64,000 nt of DNA from Atrina japonica. Its lineage: Eukaryota > Mollusca > Bivalvia > Pterioida > Pinnidae. Made by a program: the position numbers and the translations under genes. The stretch is taken from positions 291,001 through 355,000 of the forward strand of contig BROG01000475.1 in assembly GCA_030159075.1 (NCBI GenBank), in the 5' to 3' direction. Under the pieces are notes generated by a model that saw nothing but the letters and a program-made list of their open reading frames with translations, had not been told where the DNA came from and ran no database searches. The first letter of the stretch is position 1, and each line of letters opens with the position of its first letter. Shown piece after piece: positions 23,801 through 35,878 of this stretch.

Positions 23801-26800
23801 CCACTTTGGGGTCACATGTGAATGACATATCATAGGTGTGTCATATTCGACAAATGAAAATGCATCTTCGAAAGCTTATCAAAAGGCAAAGAAATGTAAT
23901 TCCTTTTATAATACAGAAATTGCCAGTGCACAGATTATATGCAGAATATATTTGATCATTTCATCCTATCCAAGTTTTGGTGGCCCTTAATGTAAAAATT
24001 TACTGTCTAAAATGTGTGATAAGAATGAATGTGTAGGAACTTACTCATCCCCTCCACTGTCACTTTTACCCACCAGTTTCATCTATGTTTCTGACACATG
24101 AGTCCCAACACTATTAACAAATCTCATGACTGAAAGGTTGTGAATTTCACACATTTCTAAAGACTGCATTTTTCATAGTTTTTGCCCTTAACATTAAGTC
24201 CCTATAGGCCCCTGGGAAGTATCCAAAAGTTCACATTTTGCTTCCATTACACTCTAAATGCTACATATCACATTTAAAAGAATCAGTCCTTCCAGTAATT
24301 TGGTTTTTTTTTAGTGTTTACACACAATGTGCTAAATCCAAAACAATAGAAGTTAACTGATTATTATACAAGATTACTTGAGAGTAGATGGTGTCCTATA
24401 AAAGATATTATTGATCTTAAAAACTGAAAAATTAACACAATATTTTTCTCATTGTGAAAATGAATCATGTATCATCTGGAATGTATAAAAGGTAGGTGGT
24501 ACATACCTTATGATTATAAGAATCCACAATCAGAAGAGGTCCATAATCATCAGTAACCATGGTAACATCAAGTGGGTGCTGAAGTTTGGCCTCAACTCCT
24601 TTCCCATCCTTATCCCCATATGCAAACAAATTCTACAAATAAACAAAGTAGTGTGTTATAATTAACATCCACTTCACATTTAGTTGCCCTAAATCTAAAC
24701 TTTTTAGAGCCAATATGACATAAAAACAAATGACCAATTTAATTTTTTACTGCCAATATGAACATAAAGGTTGTTTTAATCAGTTTTTTTTTTTTTCATC
24801 TTAACCGGACACAAACTATGATACATTTTAGTAATACAGTAAAGCCTGCCATAATGGACACCTAAATTCAGTGGACACCCTCCAATAACGGACAGTTTGT
24901 TTAGGTCCCATTTTACATTGTTATATAAAGCTACTAGTGTATGTTTTAAATAAACGGACACTTCCTTTACCTGGACAACAGACACAATTATTTGCCCCAT
25001 TATGCATAATTTTTGTGTTTTTAAACTTAAATTAGTGGGTAGTCTTCCTATGATTGACTTCTATTGCCGTAGACAAATTCTCATTAAGTTATATGTCCTG
25101 ACTTCTGTTTTATTAAACACTCCTTCGATTATCTGACTTGTGCGTAGTTTGTTAAATAAATAATCTGTACTCTTATTTTGTGTTTTGCTTGATGATATTT
25201 ATTTCCTTGCATTGCAATTTAACAGTTGATTATTCATATGAATATTTTTAGCAATGAATGTTAATTATTCATTCAGCAGACACCTCTCTATAACGGACAA
25301 TTTTATTAGTCCAGCAACTGTCTGCTTAAGACAGGTTTTACTGTAATTGCATCTAATTGTCAGTTTGTGTCTATATTATATCTAAGACTATTATATCTAA
25401 ATGACAACAAAAATATTTATCAATATAAACATCATTACCCCTCTAAATGACAAAATATGTATTATTTATCTTAAAAATTAAATGAGATTTAACTATCTGC
25501 ACTAAGCATTTATGACAATGAATTCTCACCATGGGATCCCGTTCTGCACCCACAAAACCTTTCACAGCGCCATCTTTTAGTGACAAATGTCTAACACTGG
25601 AACTCTCACTGTCTGCCACAAACATGGCATTTACATTTGGGTGTCTAGAGACCACAAGCCCAGAGGGTTGAGCAAATGCTGCCTTCTCTGGGTAGCTGTT
25701 GTTTCTATTCTCTTCATTTCCACTGCCTGCAAATCTCAGGCAAGTTTGTGCTTCATATGATCTGAAAAGAGTAGGCAAAAAAAGGAGACAAAACAATAAA
25801 TAGACTATAATACAAACAAAGTGAATATATTTAGGATTATAATGAGGTGAGGAGAACTTACAACTAACTTATATGTTCAACATCTTTAAACATGTAAAAC
25901 CTCTTTACAATGGCCCTCATTTCACTTGTCACCTCACTTAATGCCACAAAGTTCACAATTCAAATTTCCCCGATAATTTCATTTAAGGTTTCCCTCACCC
26001 TATTGCAAAACCCCATTATAATGCCTTTGGGCTGAACAAATGGTGACAGTAGAATGAGATTTTACTCTACTTGCATGTAAAGTGATTAAGGGTAAGGCCA
26101 GACTTTGTTTTTGTTTTTTTAACTTTAATTTTTATCTTTAATTTTGAATTGTAAATCAGACATAATTCAATATCTTTCACATAATAAGTGTGCAAAACTG
26201 CAATAAAAATAGTTTTTGGTTCCAGGCTTTTTCATTGTAGGTGGTTCACATTAGACAAATCCTCCTTTTTATTTTTGACTTAATATAAGAAAGTTGCTCC
26301 ACTTGAGATGTTAGCATTTGAAAAATGTTAGAGTTCTGATTTTGTATCCAAGTAAAATAGCAATATTTTAAATATGTCTCTGATCATTCTTTACACATTT
26401 TCTGAGTAAAATAAAGGCCATCGGAATATTTTAAGAGGAAAAATTATGTTTTGCTAACATAGCATTAATAAAGCCTTATGTACTGACAGAACACAAATAG
26501 GGCCTGAGGTCCCGTGTCACAGTAGATGTCGACATGTTAAAGAACCCTCACTACTCAATAGCCGTAATGTCGAGCATAGCCAAATATGGAGCCCTTCATC
26601 GGCATTTGGTAATGTCTCCATATGAGTGAAAGATTCTTAAGTGGGCTATAACAACAAAACAACAACAACGATGATAAATAACATGGTATACTGATGAGTG
26701 AAGAATAATTCATTCCAAAAGTACAGTTAAAGTGTTTAAACCCCAAAAATAACTAAATAATACATTTTAAAGTTTCCATGATGCATGATTCCCCAACATA

Positions 26801-29800
26801 TTGACTTAAAGTTTACCAATGACGTATACAGTAAAACCTTCTCATACTGACTCCATTTGTTTAGCCAAACTTTGGCATTATAAAGAGGTTTGGTAAAAGG
26901 GTTAGGGAAACCTTAAATAAAATAATGGGGAAAATTAGAAAACTTGACTTTCAAAAATTGTGGCGTTAGGTGAGGTATCAAATGATATGTCAGCACTATA
27001 AAGAGGTTTTACTGTTTTTACAGGCTGAATGATAACTCAGCGATTTTCCTATTGTAAGAGGCTGAAATAAGGCTCCATTCCCAATGCCAAAAAATGCACA
27101 TTTTTCCCCCCAATTGCATTCAGAATTTCCCAAATGACAATGAATTTAAAGAGATTCTTGTATTTTCAAACTGTTTTGTGTATTTTTAGAATTACAATTA
27201 AAGTTGCAAAAATTCCCAATTCCATAGGCCAAAACCCCATTACTAAAAAGAGTGTGGAAAATCCCTGTAACTTATGACAAATAAATACTAACTTTCGATA
27301 ATGAAAGTATCAAGAATGATAAATAAAGTTTATCATTAAAACACACAGAACAAAAAGCTAAAGTAACTAACTTTTAAACATGGCGTCTCTGGCATTAACA
27401 AGTCACCTACCTTCCTTTATACCAGCTGGCATTTGAAAGAAAATAAACCCAGATCTGATGTGTCCCAGCCATGGCTATATATAGAATATCATCTGTCTCT
27501 GATCCTGCATTTAAATATAAATGTTACAATATGATGAGAGAGTGGTCAAGCCTTGGTCATTAATGGGATTATCAATAAGTCCATGATGACATTAATATAG
27601 CACAAAATATTTCAATGATCTACTGTAAGATTAAAGCACAAAATATGTCAATTATCTACTGTAAGATTAAAGCACAAAATATGTCAATTATCTACTGTTA
27701 AACATTTACGTAGGACAAAATTTGTATACAATCTACTGTTAACATTTAAGCAAAAAAGATGTCAATACTAACATGCCAATGATGTACTGTACGACATTTA
27801 AATAGTACACACCATGTCAATGATCTACTGTAAGACATTAGATGGTATATAACACGTCAATGATCTACTGTTAGACAGTAGATAGTAGATGACATGTCAA
27901 TGATCTATTGTAAGACATTAGATAGTACAAAACATGTCAATGATCTACTGTAAGACATAAGATAGTACATAACATGTCAATGATCTACTGTTAGATATTT
28001 AATAGTACAGAACATGTCAATGATCTACTGTAAGACATAAGATAGTACATAACACATCAATGATCTTCTATTAGAGATTAGATAGTACATAACATGCCAA
28101 TGATCTACTGTTAGACATTAGTTAGAACATAACATGCCAATGATCTACTGTAAACAAATTACATAGATTGTAATATGGAAGTTACTGACCTGGGGAGGAT
28201 CCAACAGCTAAATCCCAAGGAGAAGATATCTCTTGTTTAATTCCTTTATTTCCTCCTTCTTTATCATTGCCTTGTACCCCAGTCCCTACCACTGTTTCAA
28301 CCTCCTCTTTAATCAGATCTATCTAAAATGTATTGGGTATCAATATTATGTCAGATATAGAATTAATGTGTGAATATCTAGAGTAGAAAATGAGAATAAC
28401 ATTTTGATGAAGAATGTATACATTGTATGTAGTATATGTAAGTATATGTAAGTATATGTAAGTATAGGTAGTGTATTCTGTATATGGTGACTACTAGATA
28501 CAAGTATATACCCTCTAGAACTCTACACTTAAAGGCATCAATCACAGATTACCATGGTAACTTATACATAATGAAATCTGAAATAAAATCAGAAATCTGA
28601 ATGGCGACAATAACGTTGAGCAAAAATACGAAGCCTCAAACAATGACAGAAAAGTATGTACGCTAGCTTGAATTTCTATGAAAGCAAGACATATGTTTTC
28701 ATTTCCATACAGGCAAGAAACATTGATATGATATCATTTATAAATTAGTTTATTGTGGGTTTATACTTATGATTACAGTCTAGGAAATCTAACCACCCAG
28801 AAAAAGATGTCTTGCTACTGTAGCTGATTAACTACTAGTTTTAAAGAGTACAGGAGTGACAACACAGATCACAACAACCTGCAGTCAGGTGAGCTAAAAA
28901 TGATAAATGGAATTTCATGAAATTAAAAAACATATGAATTAGTCCCAAACATTCATTTGCTAATTAAAAATTAAATCATTGGTGAAATTACCTTTCTGAT
29001 CACATGGTTGTCTGTATCAGCTACAAACACAGTACTCTTATTGACTAATACAACACCTTGTGGCGAGTTGAACCTACTATCTTGATAATGACCATCTTTA
29101 TATCCTTTATCAGGGCCACCTACAGTACACTAAAATACAAAGGTAAACAATAGAAATTAGTAAATTGTCATTAACAGTGAACACATAAATACACAGTATC
29201 ACAGATCATTACATATATATGTGCTGTATTATACTCTAGGGAAAGTATGATTTCTGCAAGTCAAAAATCAAACCTCTGAAAAAAAATATTATGGCTATTT
29301 GCTAGCAAAATTTTGAAACTGGAGAAAATCACATGAAAACTTTACTATAGAGAAAATTCCATAATTTCAACATTATTTGTTTTGGTGTAATGGGCGCAAC
29401 AAGAATACATTAGAAAACATTTTTGAATTATTAGGCATACACATCAGTTTAGTCGACCATGTCAAATGTTTTGATTTTTGATAGCTGAGTTGGCAGATTA
29501 GGAGTGTTAACTAGAAGATTCCAGTTTATAGATAAAAAGGATTTGAAGTTGAAAATAATAATGATAAAAGTAAAATAAATGGGGTAAAATTATAATTATA
29601 TTTTTGTATACTCCCCATAATATCAATTAGCAGTTAAGTTTTATTCTGTGAGATAAATAGCATTTTAATATTTATTCACTTTTTTCTAAATCAATTTTAA
29701 TGATTTTTAAAACAGTTTAACATTTATCATGTACATGCAACCTATCTCTATATATATAAATACATACATAGTATTAAAGGGGCATTAGCTGTGTTTACCA

Positions 29801-32800
29801 AAAAAAAAAAATAAAAAAAGACATTTCTATTTTTTCTACCTTTACTACCTGTACCTGATGTACAATAACAAATAAGAGCTATACACAGACATAATCTTAT
29901 ACTCCTGTATATTTTGTTAAGATAAGGTCAGGCCTAGTATGGTACACATAAACAAACAGTAAGGTTAAATTAATCAATTACAAGTGAAAAATTGCCAAAC
30001 TAGGTCTCTCAAGCAATTTTCACAAAAATATATAGGAATTTCAGAATTTTTATGCCTATATATATATATATACATGTATACTACTTACATGTACATTGAT
30101 TGTAAATCAATCTACATGTAAGTACATGTGGTAAAAGGAAAGAAAATATTTTGAAAAGAATACACAGCTTATATTCCTTTCAGATAAAATGGTAATGATT
30201 ACAGAAATTGACAAAATGTATTGGGGCACATTGCAGTTTTGTCTCTATAAAAATGAACACAATTTTTTACTTTTTCACACTTTCACCTTAGCCTTTAAGC
30301 TTTTTTCTTGGCTCTTACTATTTTTTCATTGGCTAACATCTTAAGAGAGTTGAAAAAGTCAGGGAATATGGAAAAACCAAGGAAGTACATGTAGTTGGAA
30401 CAGCCAAAATAAAAGTTGGTGTTTAGAAAACTAAATGCATGTAGCCCTGATATGCCCCTCTGTACAAAATAGTACTGTCGATAACCATGATATTAAAAAT
30501 CATATGAACAAGACGAAGAAGAAAGAGAAGCTGATGAATGAAATTAATAATAAGTAAAATGTACTCTGTCTAAACTGATCATCAATGGGTCAAGTTGATT
30601 TGTCCAGTTTAGACAAAATCCGGATTGTTCAAAATACAAAATTTTACCCTTGATTTCATATTGCTATCACTAGTGCTATATTGTACATCATTATATCTAG
30701 ATGGATTTGGTATTATTTTGTTTCAGTTGAAACTATTTATCATAAATCATTATAAACAAATGAAATCAATCAGAAAAATTAGAAAAATCAGCAAAAAGTA
30801 TTATTATTTACATAAAAAAATGTCGCTGGCAACACCTGAACAACTTACTCCGACATAACAAACTTGGACATTAACATCATATAAATACAATGTACAAAGG
30901 CCCACTAAAAGTTGGTCATGTTTTCTGTTTTCTTTTATTTTATTTGTTTTTAAAAATTGTTTCTTTGGTCATTCGTTTTCAGTGACAAACATGGTGTTAA
31001 TACATATAGAAATCATTCTTGTACACAGCCACGGTGTAAAGCTTTTTAATATGTCATTTATGTCCTAGCAGCTCAGAAAAATTATGTCAAAGGGATCGTT
31101 TTCTCTTTGATGTCACTAGTATTGTCATTTTTGTCTGTTAAAAGTCACTCATGATACCACTCTCCCAATCACCAGAATATGTTTCCCAATCTCTAGAAAT
31201 TCCTCCATTTCACCGACAGCATCAATGTCCTTATTAATTCTGATGCGAGATAACATTGTTAAAACTTGGGAAGCATGTGATTATACAGATTACTTAAGAA
31301 ACGTTTTGATTTTTATTTCCACTCTGACTGGTCACAGAAATTGATTGGCATTGGACAGATAATTAATGCATTAACTGTAGTATAATGCAAATAATCTCAA
31401 AACACATCCAGTTTTCAGAACAGACAAAATATTACACAGAGTTAGCATACTAATAAATAAAAAAGAAAATGTCGGACCCAATAATTTCACTGGTATAGAT
31501 GAAAATCAGGATTCAACAAAAGCTGGTTTATACAAATTACACTGTAGTACATACATGTATTTGTATGTAGACATACCGTATTCGACCCAATAAACACCCA
31601 TGTCTCTGTAAGCATCCCTCCCCCTTTTCACACAATCAAGTATCTTTTATAGCTGGTGGACAAGGAGTTGTGATCCAGGAAAATGTCAAGAACAATTTAT
31701 CTTAAGCCCCAGCAACACAACAATGTCAATATGTGTCCTCAGTATTAACTACAACAACTTAACCAATGTGCTTTATAAAAATTTAACTGCTATACATCAA
31801 CCTCACTATAAATAGGTTCCAATATATAAGAGAAAGTAAAATACAAATCTCAGTGAACCTTAACAATTCCATCATTTCCAAGCACAATGATTCTGTTGTG
31901 TCCTGTGTCTGCCACAATGACTGTTTTCCCATCTTTGCTGACACTTATTTTGCCTGGAAAACAGAGAGGTGACTCTGGCAATTTATCCTTCTCTAAAGAC
32001 AAAGGCAAAAGATGATCTTTCAAAAGTCCTTTCTCCTGGAAAAAATCCAGAGTGACTTCTGCAAATTCTAAAACATTTTTTCTGTGGCCTTCCCCTACAT
32101 ATACTTGTAAGAACTGTCCATTAGGTCCAACTACAACAAACGTTGGCCAACATTGTATTTGTAGCTCCACCCACATACTGGCATTTTCATCATTTACAAC
32201 CGGATGACTTATGTTGTATCGTAGAATTGCACTGAGTATATTAGCCGAAATCTTTTCATTGTCAAATTTTGCAGAGTGAACACCAACCACAACTAGTCCA
32301 TCTTTGATGCTAAACTGATGTTCAAGTGCTTCTAGATCTGGCAATACGTGTATGCAGTTGATACAACAATAAGTAAAGAAATCCAAAATGACAATTTTCC
32401 CTTGTAAGTTACTTCTTAAGGACAAAGGGGCACTAGTATTCATCCAGTCTGATCCTACAAAAGTAAAATATCAGAAGTCTTGGTTATATACATGTACATG
32501 TATGTACTTACAATAAGAAATAGCTCAACTTTACATGTATGAGGATGTATATGTTCATATAATTTACAGGATGTGGCTGTTGATAAAAGTGTCTTTTTAT
32601 ATACATATACATTTTCAAAAAAGTTCTTAAGAATATGAACCTTAGTCTAATTTTACATACATGTAAACCCACAACCAGGGTCACATGACATTTGTAAAAG
32701 TTCATCCAAGTGTGATAACTTCTCCTGTTATTATCATGTGGTATATGACTGTCAGATAATATAATTGGTCAATGGATCATATTTTAGAAGGACGGTGGCT

Positions 32801-34184
32801 CTTCCCGGGTACATTGTAACCAGGTTCACTCCTCCACCATTAAATACTGGCTGCCACCATAAACAGTGGTACTTGTATATAACTGCCTCCTTAGGGACAC
32901 AACAAAACCAGTTTTTATATGGTGGTGGTCTTTATATAGAGGTTGATTTGTACACAAATGGTACTATTGGGTACAGCAAAAAACGGTCTTTGTGACCAGG
33001 TGGTCTTTATACGCAGGTGGTAGCTAAAGCAGATTTTCCTCTATATAATTGTGATGAATAGGTACAACAACTCATGATTGTTTGATAAAAAATATTTATC
33101 GAACTTTTAACATCAATTATCTGTTAGGGTCAACCAAACTTTAGCCACTTCAAAAATATAAATAATGCAAAAACTTATTCCAATAATCCACTTCCCTGAT
33201 TTCCTTACTGAGAATTGATGTTAATAATTTAAAGTTCATGTAAAATGATTTTACATTAAAAAGATACTTGCTACAGCTTTTATATTTTAAATCTTTTTAA
33301 ATTTTAAGGTAACAAGAGTTATATAAATATGGTGTTAAATGACCCTTGTTAAGTAATGTCTATACATATATATCATGTTTATAATCTTATGTATATGTAT
33401 ATTAACAGCAGCACAATTTGACTGATTCTATTGTATATCCAAAGGGACTAATATAATATACAAATCAAAAGTACATGTATATGTAGTAAATTGAGATTTG
33501 TAAGGGTGGCAGAATGACATTTAAGTGGGTAAAATCTTAAGGTAACAGTTCAAGCATGTGCACAACATCATTTCATCAAGTTTTAATGATCCCTGATAAA
33601 TATATATTATTCCTTATTCTTAAACTTTACTATTTTACAAGTAAACACCATTATACTTACAAGTAATATGTTACAAGTTTACATTTATACTAATAACATA
33701 ATTTTATATATTTGTTTTGAATACATACCAGTACACTTACTATCTCTTTCCCTCTACTCCTAAAATGTACAGAGAATATCAAGACATAAATTAATGTACA
33801 GTTGGACCTGTTAAGATAGACCACCCCATCTTCCACTGAAATGTGGTTTCCAAAAGCAGGTGTTCTTTCATACGAGGTTTTATATAAAGGATTATTAAAC
33901 TGAGTAATTGAGTGGTTTCTTTAATGTGGTCTTTTAAGGTAGATGTATTTCATGCCAAGACAGGTTCCACTAACTTTGACCTTAAAGTTTAAACATTTGT
34001 TATACATACTTTCTGGAAAATCTGGCAGGTTGAATTTTAATTTTCCATCCATTAATGTCAGGTGATTTTGGATAATTTTTTTCCTTTGATCTATATCTTT
34101 GCATTGATTCAGAGATTCATCTAAGTCAGCACAAGCTGACAAGACATCCATCAAATCAATCATACTGGTTAATTTCTTCTATCT
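20866..34184 (-). CDS. NHLRC2: NHL repeat-containing protein 2 orthologue, complete
   Basis: Ten coding exons join in frame to 709 codons plus stop (human about 726): 34163-34010 (5' UTR back to 34184), 32454-31859, 29129-28992, 28322-28190, 27504-27411, 25761-25530, 24632-24507, 23493-23302, 22619-22415 and 21125-20866. All introns are GT-AG. The start ATG at 34163 has an in-frame TAG six codons upstream. Residues 1-55 are a helical N-terminus. The thioredoxin-like domain follows, with FFTYCCINC at 77-85 (active-site-like CCINC) and SCWP-type [14 protein letters not shown] propeller blades come next ([54 protein letters not shown]), then a beta-rich C-terminal domain. Human NHLRC2 is a cytosolic protein essential in development and linked to redox and cytoskeletal control; that role is known of the family, not shown here. 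Introns hold many repeats, listed separately. Confidence 0.96.
21352..21798 (-). mobile_element. TIR element with tRNA-like core, copy 2
   Basis: This copy is in NHLRC2 intron 9 and inverted relative to 17829-18281. It shares the ends (ACTTTCGAGTTTACCAGATT with TACCGTTATAA, and ATAACAGTAATCCAGGGTTA), the tRNA-like core (TAGCACAGTTGGTAAAAGCG, GGGTTCGATTGCC) and the tail through TTGGGTTTCTTTATACAAAT and AACATATGAGGAACAAAAT. The two copies align over essentially their full 450 bases. Confidence 0.75.
22730..22892 (+). mobile_element. SINE family 1, diverged
   Basis: Lies in NHLRC2 intron 8. The tRNA-like head is decayed (AAGGAGTTGTTAAAGCATCA, B box GGTGGTTCAAACCCC). The tail motifs AAGTTTGCCGGTTTACTTG, AAGGTCGGTGGTC and TCTCCTCCACCATTAAAAAT are clear. 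It runs directly into a 33-bp tandem repeat. Confidence 0.75.
22893..23025 (+). repeat. 33-bp tandem repeat, 4 copies
   Basis: The unit TTTGCTGCCACCATATAACA plus TAATATACTAACA starts at 22893, 22926, 22959 and 22992 with near-perfect identity (one C-to-A change in the last copy). The unit begins inside the end of the adjacent SINE, so the repeat grew from the SINE 3' end. Confidence 0.95.
23241..23330 (-). repeat. 30-bp triplication spanning NHLRC2 exon 8 splice donor
   Basis: On the minus strand the end of exon 8 and its donor are repeated three times at 30-base spacing, each unit containing AATAACAAAAAGTCATCACA followed by GGTGAGAGA. Donors CACAG|GTGAGA are intact after 23302 and after 23272. 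The third unit has CAGATGAGAGA, which destroys the GT. The unit is a multiple of three and has no stop, so use of the second donor would add ten in-frame residues (a [14 protein letters not shown] insert). The first donor matches the family alignment best. Confidence 0.9.
24837..25343. mobile_element. pogo/Tigger-like MITE
   Basis: The ends are CAGTAAAGCCTGCCATAATG on the left and, inverted, CAGTAAAACCTGTCTTAAGC on the right, followed by paired GGACACC / AACGGACA subterminal motifs. A TA dinucleotide flanks each end (24835-24836 and 25344-25345), as expected for a Tc1/mariner-superfamily insertion. The interior is AT-rich with no transposase frame. It lies in NHLRC2 intron 6. Confidence 0.8.
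25894..26072 (-). mobile_element. Small MITE, GTAAAACCTCTTTA ends, copy 1
   Basis: The left end (TGTAAAACCTCTTTACAATG) and internal landmarks (CACCTCACTTAATGCCACAA, TTTAAGGTTTCCCTCACCC) match the reverse complement of the element at 26829-27014. The right end has decayed to GAGATTTTACTC. It lies in NHLRC2 intron 5. Confidence 0.7.
26495..26680 (+). mobile_element. SINE family 3, 5'-truncated
   Basis: Only the tail is present: GAGGTCCCGTGTCACAGTAG, then ATGTCGAGCATAGCCAAATA, TGTCTCCATATGAGTGAAAG, ending in AACAAAACAACAACAACG. It matches the tail of the SINE at 7325-7655. It lies in NHLRC2 intron 5. Confidence 0.75.
26829..27014 (+). mobile_element. Small MITE, CAGTAAAACCT ends, copy 2
   Basis: The terminal inverted repeats CAGTAAAACCTTCTCATACT and CAGTAAAACCTCTTTATAGT enclose about 140 bases with a GTTAGGGAAACCTTAAATAA landmark. 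A TA lies before the left end; the right flank is TT, so the target duplication is not perfect. It is the partner of the copy at 25894-26072. Confidence 0.75.
27600..28155 (+). repeat. 40-bp tandem repeat, about 13 copies
   Basis: The unit is ATGTCAATGATCTACTGTAA plus GACATTAGATAGTACATAAC. The TGATCTACTG block recurs at exactly 40-base spacing from 27821 to 28141 (nine units). Three or four older units with ATTAAAGCACAAAAT interiors lie at 27617-27740. The array stops 35 bases from NHLRC2 exon 4, inside intron 4. Confidence 0.93.
29773..30065. mobile_element. Palindromic MITE, family 4
   Basis: It starts AAAGGGGCATTAGCTGTGTT and contains CTACTACC-like sequence, CAATAACAAATAAGAGCTAT, ATTTTGTTAAGATAAGGTCAGG, and the mirrored half CAATTTTCACAAAAATATAT. 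The right terminus is lost into a TATATA run. It lies in NHLRC2 intron 2. Confidence 0.65.
30066..31858. other. NHLRC2 intron 2, remainder
   Basis: AT-rich sequence. The only landmark is a fragment near 31575-31650 of CGACCCAATAAACACCCAT type, a motif common in short mollusc repeats. No exon is visible on either strand. Confidence 0.4.
32790..32865 (+). mobile_element. SINE family 1 tail fragment
   Basis: Lies in NHLRC2 intron 1. GAAGGACGGTGGCTCTTCCC, GGGTACATTGTAACCAGG and CTCCTCCACCATTAAATACTGG match the SINE tail; the tRNA-like head is absent. Confidence 0.6.
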
Positions 34185-34397
34185 CTGTTAAATATAAAGA
34201 AAAACATTTTGCTAACCTGAAAGTGTATAAAAATAAACAATAGAATGCATATACACAAACCAAAATAATAACCAAAAATGAATACATTGTAATCAATTTT
34301 TTAAAAAATATTATGAGAGCACAAAGTGAAAACTTACAACTGGTAGAGGAACAGTAGCCAGTTATGGTACATGTATCATTTTGTCTCTAGTACGTAC

Positions 34398-34454
34398 CTG
34401 TACAACATTTTTTTTCTTCTGTTTGAGAAAATTGTTCATTATCTTGTGAATTAT
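34398..34454 (-). other. Candidate exon just upstream of NHLRC2 exon 1
   Basis: A 57-base block is bounded by a good acceptor (TTTTTTATTATTTTAG) and a good donor (CAG|GTACGT). NHLRC2 exon 1 also has an acceptor (CTTTATATTTAACAG before 34184), so an upstream exon is expected. Spliced together, two frames are open. One contains ATGAACAATTTTCTC and ends at the TAG six codons before the NHLRC2 ATG, a 15-codon upstream ORF. The other reads DNSQDNEQFSQTEEKKCCTE onward and stops at TGA overlapping the NHLRC2 start (TATGATTGA). It may be 5' UTR of NHLRC2 or the end of an upstream gene; transcript data would decide. Confidence 0.45.
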
Positions 34455-34901
34455 CTAAAATAATAAAAAATCATTTCTAAATAGCCAAAGTTTTGCAATA
34501 ACCATCTACTGGACCCCTACCAGAATAGTGAATTTGTGATGATTACAATATGTTACACATATGAGGACTGGGAAAGAAACCCTGTCTGATTACTTAAATT
34601 GTTGTATTTACACATTTAAAACAGAGTCCAGACATTTATCTCAATTCAATATACTGTCTAAAACATAAAGCTGTAATGAAAATTCATCATTTTGACATCG
34701 CAAGTTCAAAGTAGATTCAAAGAAATACAAGTCAGTGGGTGACAATCTCTTTTTGCCATAATTAGTGTTAAATTGTTTGGGTGTTTTTGGTTATAATCAA
34801 GCCTAGCCTTTTAACAGAAGCCAACAAATTATGTCAAGTATTTTCATGAAAAGCAGTGCAAATTGTCAGATAATTTATTTTATTAGGAAAAAATCCAAAC
34901 A
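34455..34901. other. Upstream flank of NHLRC2, nothing further seen
   Basis: AT-rich sequence between the candidate upstream exon and the AGGTCA-rich repeat. No TATA-type promoter or CpG-rich stretch could be defended. Confidence 0.35.
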
Positions 34902-35420
34902 AGAGTTGCCAGACGACAACAAAGCTTGCTGAAATGGGTGTCAATTTTCAAAATAAGTATTTGACTCACAGCTGTCAGGTTTAAAGGTCAAAGTCAAAGG
35001 ACCAGTGAGTACATGTATTTTGATTCCTTCATGTTTCAAGAACTACAATGTTTCCAAGTTCGAGAGATCAAGGTTAATTTACCTAATTTAAGAGGAGGAA
35101 AATTCTGGAGCTGTACATGTATGAAGCTTCGAGGTTTTGAGGACTTTGAGGTTTTGATGTTCAAGCTATTGAGAGTCACATGTATGTGAAATGTCAAAGC
35201 CCTATTTCTCATGGTTTAAAAAATGAAGCCGAGGTAAAAGTGTTTGAAAAGTAGGTCAAAGTACAAGGTCCAGGTCACTACATCAAAATTCAAAGTACCA
35301 AATCAAAGCTCTGGTCATAAGGAATCTACATCATAACATGTATACATGTACGGTAGATGAAATACATGTATCAAAGCCCTATCCCTTCCAGTTAAAAAGA
35401 TATAGGCCAGGTTACAGTTT
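34902..35420 (+). repeat. AGGTCA-rich interspersed repeat, long copy
   Basis: Begins ACAAGAGTTGCCAGACGACAA and shares AATGGGTGTCAATTTTCAAAA, AGTAGGTCAAAGTACAAGG, AGCTCTGGTCATAAGGAAT and CAAAGCCCTATCCCTTCCAG with the copies at 13880 and 15480. It is the longest copy in the window. Confidence 0.6.
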
Positions 35421-35671
35421 TGTTTACAGATGCTGATGACAATAACAACGATAACAATGCCATGGTATGGCATTAGTTCTCAAGACTTTTAGTCTCTGCA
35501 AGCTCTAAATTGCTGAATTCTAACTTCAAAGAAAGGTCACCAATATCCTTTTAATGCCTGCTTTACACAAATTCTCTCCTACTCCAAACTCTATTGGAAG
35601 TAATATTTTTCACAAACTTTAGTTAGATATTGCCTGAAGTGTACTTGTACATGTACATGTGACACATTTTC

Positions 35672-35803
35672 AAAAGTTATCTCAAAAGTCATCGATACAT
35701 TCCATCTAGAACATTCCTGAAATAAATAATGCAAACTATCATCTATTGACTACGAATAAATAGAATGTACATGTATAGATGACTTTTGAGATAACTATTG
35801 AAA
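35672..35803. repeat. Short inverted repeat (foldback)
   Basis: The arms AGTTATCTCAAAAGTCATC (left) and GATGACTTTTGAGATAACT (right) are perfect inverses. They continue, with gaps, through ACATTCCATCTA / TAGAATGTACATG. The loop is about 60 bases. It lies about 75 bases 3' of the stop codon of the candidate gene at 35879-36698. Confidence 0.75.
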
Positions 35804-35878
35804 TAATGTCTCCGTCGTAATCGTTCATTTCATGTTACAAATGTATATCAAAGGTTATCTATTCAGAATAATGGTAAT

